From Aspergillus flavus (lineage: Eukaryota; Ascomycota; Eurotiomycetes; Eurotiales; Aspergillaceae), in contig NC_092409.1 in NCBI RefSeq assembly GCF_009017415.1, forward strand, positions 4,526,001 to 4,590,000: DNA of 64,000 nucleotides, written 5' to 3'. The position numbers were made by a program, and so were the translations under genes. A model generated the notes under the pieces. The model was given only the letters and a program-made list of their open reading frames with translations. It was not told the origin of the DNA and searched no databases. This document shows, piece after piece, positions 58,862 through 64,000 of the stretch; within the stretch, counting starts at the first letter, position 1, and every line of letters begins with the position of its first letter.

Positions 58862-61800
58862 GTTGTTGTTCTTTCGATGGTTGTTGGTCGCTGCGACGAG
58901 AGGTTGGAGGCGTGAGGGCGAAAAGTTGAAAGCGGCGTCGCAGCTTCGTAAAGGTGCTTTGGAGAGAGCCGGAGTGTGGCTTCTGCAACGTTGCTGGATC
59001 GATCTGTCGCCCCAAAATGCGGGAGGTGGGCCAGGGGCACAAGGCGGGTGACGGTGCTCTAATTGTTGAGTACGGAGAAAAGTGAGGCAGAAAGATCAAA
59101 GTTCAGAAGTAGTATCTGTTCCGAGTAGAAGAAGATGCGGAAAAAAGAAAAAGAAGAAAAAACGAGAAATCTCGAGGGAGGCGAAAAGAAAATGTAAAAA
59201 AGGAGGAGAAGTTGTACAGTGATGAGAGAGGATGGATAGGTAAAAAAAAAATGCAAGCTAACACCGTCGCAGCAGCTAATGTACCTAAACCTCAGGCCAC
59301 TGAGAGTGGACACGAAGGAGGAGAAAAGACGAGCCACGGGTCGGGGCACCGAGAGGCAGTGGCGCAAGTGGTCCGTCAAGCTACTACCATAATCGTGGTT
59401 AGGTTCAAGGAGTCAGTTCATTGAGATGGTTGGTTCATTGGTCGGTGCCTCTGAGCGACATTCATACATGGGTGTAAGGACCAACCAATATCGAATTGAG
59501 CCCGGGAGCGTTTTTAATTACTTTGGAGGCGGGGTAAGTTATTTTGACAGAAGAGCCTAGATAAACCTCGCATGGAGCCACAGGTCGAGTGCAGAAGGTA
59601 TGAAGAAAGAGGCGGAACGAATTGAAAGAAACTACTGCGCCGGATTGATTGGAGGGGAAGGAAATTCTACCAAGAAGGTATTCGTCGGTTCCGACCATTC
59701 ATCAGTCCCAATGATGCCTTAGGTATGGGATCAATGTAGCAAAGGTCATGTAATGGAATGAGTGGTGGCGGCAATCAAGTGGTGGTCGTACTTAGCGTAG
59801 TATGACAGACAGGCAAGACAGGTGCAAGGAACTGGTCGGCCATCGATGGAACGCTTCGAGTGGGTCGAGTGGAGGCCAAGTTGAAGATCCTCCGGGGTTT
59901 TCAAATGGGAATCGGATGCCCCGAGCCACCTCTCAGCGTCCTTGGATTTCCCCAAGTCCTGTCAGTGAACACGACACAGGTGATGCCTTTCCATGTATAT
60001 GTAACCTATCTATACCTTCAATTTGAATAGTAAGAAAAACTCTCTGTCACTACGATCTGTTCCACGAAATTATGCTGAGGAAGCGAGCTTTGAGAAAGGG
60101 TTTGTCAACTCATTCAATTGCATCATCCCCTTGATGCTTAATACGCAGCTCATGCGACCAAATACCTATACTAGCGCTTGACTACGGGGGTCCCAACCGT
60201 AACAAAGAAATGTATAGCCCAGAGAGTGTGTATAACTGGAATTGAATTGAATCGAATCGAATTGATTGATTCATATGAAAATCGTCGGCTGACATTAACA
60301 CTGGGTGTGTGTGGTGGTCTCTTCCCAGTTGCCCCACCATTTGGTATGCGCTACGATTTGTAGAGGTTTGCAGAGACCACCCGGAAGCAACCCGAACAGG
60401 GAGCTATTCTCTTGTCCTCCATATATATATGTACAATAGAAAAAGGAAGAGAACAAAAAAGAGAAAAGGTCAAAATTGAGTCACTCATAACCTTATATTT
60501 ATTATAAAATCTTCTTTCTTCCTCCTTTCCCTTTTGTTTTTTTACTTTTTCTTCTTCCATCGTTTATTCCTGGAAAGTAGAAAAAGGGTCACGGGTGTCA
60601 GACCACTTCTTGTATCATAACGTCATACTGTCGTTACGTTACACTCCACCATACCCGACAATCTTTGGGTAAAAAAAACACCAAAAGCATCCAGGAATTA
60701 ATTGTTCGAAGCAAACATCCCAGGTCCCAGTACATGATTAACCCTTCCATACTTTCCATCCATTTGTCGGAGGTCGAACATCATCTCCCCTCTTTTAGGG
60801 ATCTCTTCTGGACCAACCATGTGCCACACTAAAAAGAAGCGCATCCGAATTGCGGGGGAAGAAGGACGCAATCAAATCATATTGTCCTGAAAAAGATGAC
60901 CTCCTCACCAGTAAAGTTGGGCCGAAGGAATACCGTCCAATTACGAGACGCAAGTTCCCATGTCATGCAGGATCTTCTGCCGTCCAGATTGCGGAGAGAG
61001 CTTTCCCGCATTGGTTCTTTCAACCCACGAGCCGCCTTTGCATTTGCCTAGGTTCTTTTTCCTTCCAGCCATACGAGTCCATATCATATTCCCCGTCCTC
61101 AGAGGAGATCGTTTTCCGTTACTCACCGATATCCACAAGAAGTAAGTTCACTTCACAGTGACTGTCCGTTTAGGCCCCTGGCTACCCCTTTCGTTAGTCC
61201 AAGGGGGTTGCAGCGTAACAGACAGTTCAAGTACTCCAGGAGGAAGAGCTCTGCGGTCCCACCCATGGTTGATAGCTTGTCGGACCCTTCTCTCGGCCAC
61301 TGGGTCAATGATGGCTAATGACACCAAAAATCAGATGGTAACCCACGGATTGTTGGAGGCGCATTCCAGCCTTCAAGTCCATTCATTATGAAATATTTCA
61401 ACTGAGACCAGATTGGTGACGTGGGGATGTTGCACGATTACTCTCATTGATCATCATCTGATACCGTTTTGACAGTATTTCTTTGATCAAAGTTTTCATT
61501 TTATTTTTACTTTTTTTCCCTTTCCTTTCCTTCTTTACTTCGTTTCTTTTTTCTATTCGGATTCTTCTCGTTGTCAGGTTTTGTTTTGATGGCTATATTC
61601 CCCGAAACGTGGTTTACCTTCCCTGACTGGTAGTCTCTACCCGATCACGTCGCGGTACATCACTGTACACAAATATATATGCAGAACGGCAGACGGAAAG
61701 AATCAACACCATACGATACACCCTGACTAACACCTCAGCCACACACAAGCAAGAAACCAATTATTCTTTTCCATCCTCCACTACCCACCGGCAATATCTG

Positions 61801-62056
61801 AATGCCGATCCGATCTCACAGTTGTCAACCTCATCTGGGTAGACTTTATGATTTCGACCCACATCTAGAACCCCGCAGCCCCTTCCAGGCAGGTCCGACC
61901 ATGTCTACCCTTTCTTGTAAACCTCCAGCTCTCAAAAGTCAGGTGCTTCACATCCCCTGCAGTAAAATCTGAATATAACCCTTAGCAACTCGAGGGATAT
62001 GTTAGTAGCCCCTAAGACATTGACTAAATTAGCCCGACCTAGTCCCTACGCTTGAG

Positions 62057-62070
62057 CCCCCCCCCCCCCC
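62057..62070 (+). repeat. Poly-C tract (14 C)
   Basis: Uninterrupted run of 14 cytosines downstream of NFU1. Such tracts are rare and prone to sequencing error, so the exact length is uncertain. Confidence 0.8.
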
Positions 62071-62650
62071 GGCCGAAAGAAAGTCCATTGCATCCTTTAG
62101 GCCTCCCTTCTCCAATTTGGAACTCCACCTTCCGCGCTCCCACCCGACGCTAGTATCTTTGTTTTTTCAAAATCCCCTTGTGGGATTGGGCTTGCTTGAT
62201 TGGGGGATGTCGTTGCGACATGTGCCTTTTCGGTTTTCGTTGTGAGGGTTCGGCTCTCGGCTCCTCATAGCCGACGCCCAATTTGCCTGCGTTTTCGTGG
62301 CGAGAGGCTGGGGTGGTGGGTGTAGGGTTGTGGCGAATTTGGGACCTTTCCGGCTTGGGAGGGTGCCTGGACTGTCGGAATAATGTGTTAATCTAGATAG
62401 ATGTTCTTGGTCTATGCCTTGTTGGGTTGTTGATTAGTCTTGCCCATCAGAGTCGTCATAGAATACTATAGAGAGGGGTATGTGTTTATAGTTCATTCGA
62501 TAGTATTGTACAAGTCCCCATTACGGAGAGACGTAAACATGAGCATTTCCATACGCAAAGCTCTTCTATCCACTCATTAAAACATTGATATGCAACCAAT
62601 GGTATATAAACGAAACAAACGAACAAAGACAGGGACAAAATACAATGCTT

Positions 62651-63779
62651 TTATGGGGCCGAGTCCAGAGTTCCCTTGCCTCCCGTAGAAGCGGTGGCAG
62701 CGGCACCCTTCTGTTGGCGCAACTTCTCTTCAAACTTGGCGAATTCGTGCATCGAGATCTCCTCCTCCTCATCCATCACTTGCTCAACTCCCTGCACTTC
62801 CTCGATCTGTCCAGACATACACCATTAGCCACCTACCCCAACAAGCAACCCCGAGGGGAAAATAAAAGACGGGAAGCTTACGTAGTGCATAAGCATAGAC
62901 TCAATGCCGTTCTTCAGAGTGACAGTGCTCGAGTCGCAGGTCCGGCAAGCGCCGCGCAACTTCAGCATCACAATACCGTTCTCGAAGCCCCGAAGCTCAA
63001 TGTCGCCTCCATCTTCCTGGATTGCCGGCCGGATTCTTGTCTCCAAGAGCTCCTTGATCATGCTGACAACTTCGTCATCTTCTTCATTGTAGCTGAGCGA
63101 TTCCTCCTCGCCGCCCTCCTGCGCGTTCTCTCCGGATTTAGCGACCGTGTTGACGATCGGCTCGCCGGAGGTTACAGCCTGCGTAATCAAGCTGAAGATT
63201 TCGGGTTTGATATGGGCCCAGTTTGCATCGCTTGCCTTGGTCACAGTGATGAACTCAGGTCCGAAGAAGATGGAGGTGACACCGTCAACATTGAACAGGT
63301 TCGCAGCCAAGGGGGAAGGGTGAGGAGGAGCGAGAGTAGAGCGAGGGGACAAGTACTCGAGGAATGATGTCGGGAAATCCTCTGGGAGGACACGATGGTT
63401 AGGAATGAACTTCAGAGCCTAAATTCAGGTCTCAGCATCAGTATGGGTCCAATCAAAATGGTCTGAACAGTGATTGACCTACGTCGGGATTGGGTGTGTT
63501 CTCGGTTTGGATGAAGATTGAGCGCTTGCTGACTGGCGATGGCCCATTCACACGGGTCACTGCAGACTGTTGGTGAGGCCGCAAAGTCGGCCGATGGCGA
63601 GCCTCCGAGGCAGTAATAGCGGGCAACCGAGCCGAACGGTGGATAGTTCTGTAAGATGCAAAGACATTGGGGATGACGGTGCGCGAGGAAGGCTCAACCA
63701 CGCCCAAGCGCTGTGCCGTGACTCTGGAGTTCAAGACAGTTCGCCTAAGCATGGTACCTGATACTGAGCTGACAGACAT
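62651..63779 (-). CDS. nfu1: Mitochondrial NFU1-type iron-sulphur cluster scaffold
   Basis: NifU-like protein of 329 residues that hands [4Fe-4S] clusters to mitochondrial enzymes such as lipoate synthase. Exons on the minus strand: 63779-63483, 63418-62882 and 62806-62651. The first about 85 residues are Arg/Ser-rich and lack acidic residues early on (MLRRTVLNSRVTAQRLG), a mitochondrial presequence. The Nfu N-terminal domain begins at RSIFIQTENTPNPD|ALKFIP and includes LAANLFNVDGVTSIFFGPEF and ASDANWAHIKPEIF. The NifU-C domain has IKELLETRIRPAIQEDGGDI and ELRGFENGIVMLKLRGAC, with the cluster-binding CxxC at Cys257 and Cys260 (CRTC). The last exon encodes IEEVQGVEQVMDEEEE and a short acidic/Ala tail. 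A second ATG at 63752 (MLRRT) is the alternative start. Confidence 0.96.
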
Positions 63780-64000
63780 ATTTTGAACTTAGTAACCTAG
63801 TACGCTGGCGTATCTGGTTTGTCTGTTTGGGGATTGTTTCTGGATAGTTGATGGAAAGTACAATACTTTCTTCCGACCGCCCGGCACTCTGACGCAATGG
63901 GTTTCACGTGACCCGGGAAACGAACTTGCTGATAAATCGGGAATTGACTTTAGCCAATCACAAGGTGGCAGTTTGACATACCCGACATTCCAGTCCACTG
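63780..64000. promoter_or_regulatory. Promoter side of nfu1
   Basis: The 221 bp before the nfu1 start codon, up to the window edge. A CCAAT-type box (ATTGG on the minus strand, CCAAT on the plus strand at 63955-63959) and a TCACGTGA palindrome at 63904-63911 lie here; the latter fits a bHLH/CBF1-type site. Functional use is inferred. Confidence 0.35.

Larger units (their letters stand above)
57127..62650. other. Large gene-free stretch with homopolymer tracts
   Basis: About 5.5 kb between the PSP1-domain gene and NFU1, both on the minus strand. All open frames are short and show no family features. It contains long homopolymers (18 T at 58844-58861; 14 C at 62057-62070), T/C-rich tracts (58457-58490, 61500-61560) and a GAATT/GAATC-repeat patch at 60238-60270. 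The first kilobase is the likely promoter and leader of the PSP1-domain gene. The rest could hold a long 5' leader, non-coding transcripts or 3' flank of NFU1. I cannot support any gene in it. Confidence 0.5.

Noticed and set aside
58770..59051. Small membrane protein ORF with a Phe/Leu run
   Set aside because: The hydrophobic run is just the translation of the poly-T tract; the rest has no protein-like character.

Overview
The window is nuclear DNA of a filamentous ascomycete, most likely an Aspergillus or close Eurotiales relative. Genes are split by short introns (mostly 46-70 nt) with GTRAGT-type donors, branch sites such as CTAAC/CTGAC and YAG acceptors. The proteins (PSP1-domain protein, Hul4, Npr2, Ada3, eL15, single-chain urease, NFU1) read like Eurotiomycete orthologues. 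I joined exons by hand from splice signals, reading frame and family motifs; no transcript or database evidence was available.

Layout. 1-3.7 kb: 3' end of mitochondrial NADH-cytochrome b5 reductase, a small uncharacterised ORF and a secreted S28 peptidase. 3.7-15.1 kb: a gene-poor stretch with decayed genes, namely an MFS transporter scrap and an almost complete but repeatedly broken vanillyl-alcohol-oxidase-like gene. 15.1-37.8 kb: a dense core block with an HMG-box protein, urease, an Artemis/SNM1-type nuclease, an unknown protein, Npr2, Ada3/Ngg1, a PA-TM-RING protein, an FRG1-like protein and a zinc-dependent polyol/alcohol dehydrogenase. 37.8-46.9 kb: a second accessory stretch with a transposon-like hairpin, a mutated Zn(II)2Cys6 regulator remnant whose lost cysteines look like RIP (TG to TA), an 18-bp degenerate minisatellite, an FAD-linked oxidoreductase, an unknown protein, a frameshifted membrane-protein gene, a cysteine-rich small ORF split by mutually similar intron-like units, and a TPR scrap. 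47-64 kb: core genes again (Hul4 HECT ligase, ribosomal protein eL15, PSP1-domain protein, NFU1), with a 5.7 kb gene-free stretch before NFU1.

How the genes relate. The core genes are independent housekeeping functions: nitrogen signalling and urea use (Npr2, urease), chromatin and transcription (Ada3, HMG box), DNA end repair (Artemis-like), ubiquitin transfer (Hul4, RING), translation (eL15) and iron-sulphur cluster delivery (NFU1). The two accessory stretches look like former secondary-metabolism or catabolic loci in decay. The least explained item is the cysteine-rich ORF at 45.7-46.2 kb with its repeated intron-like units.
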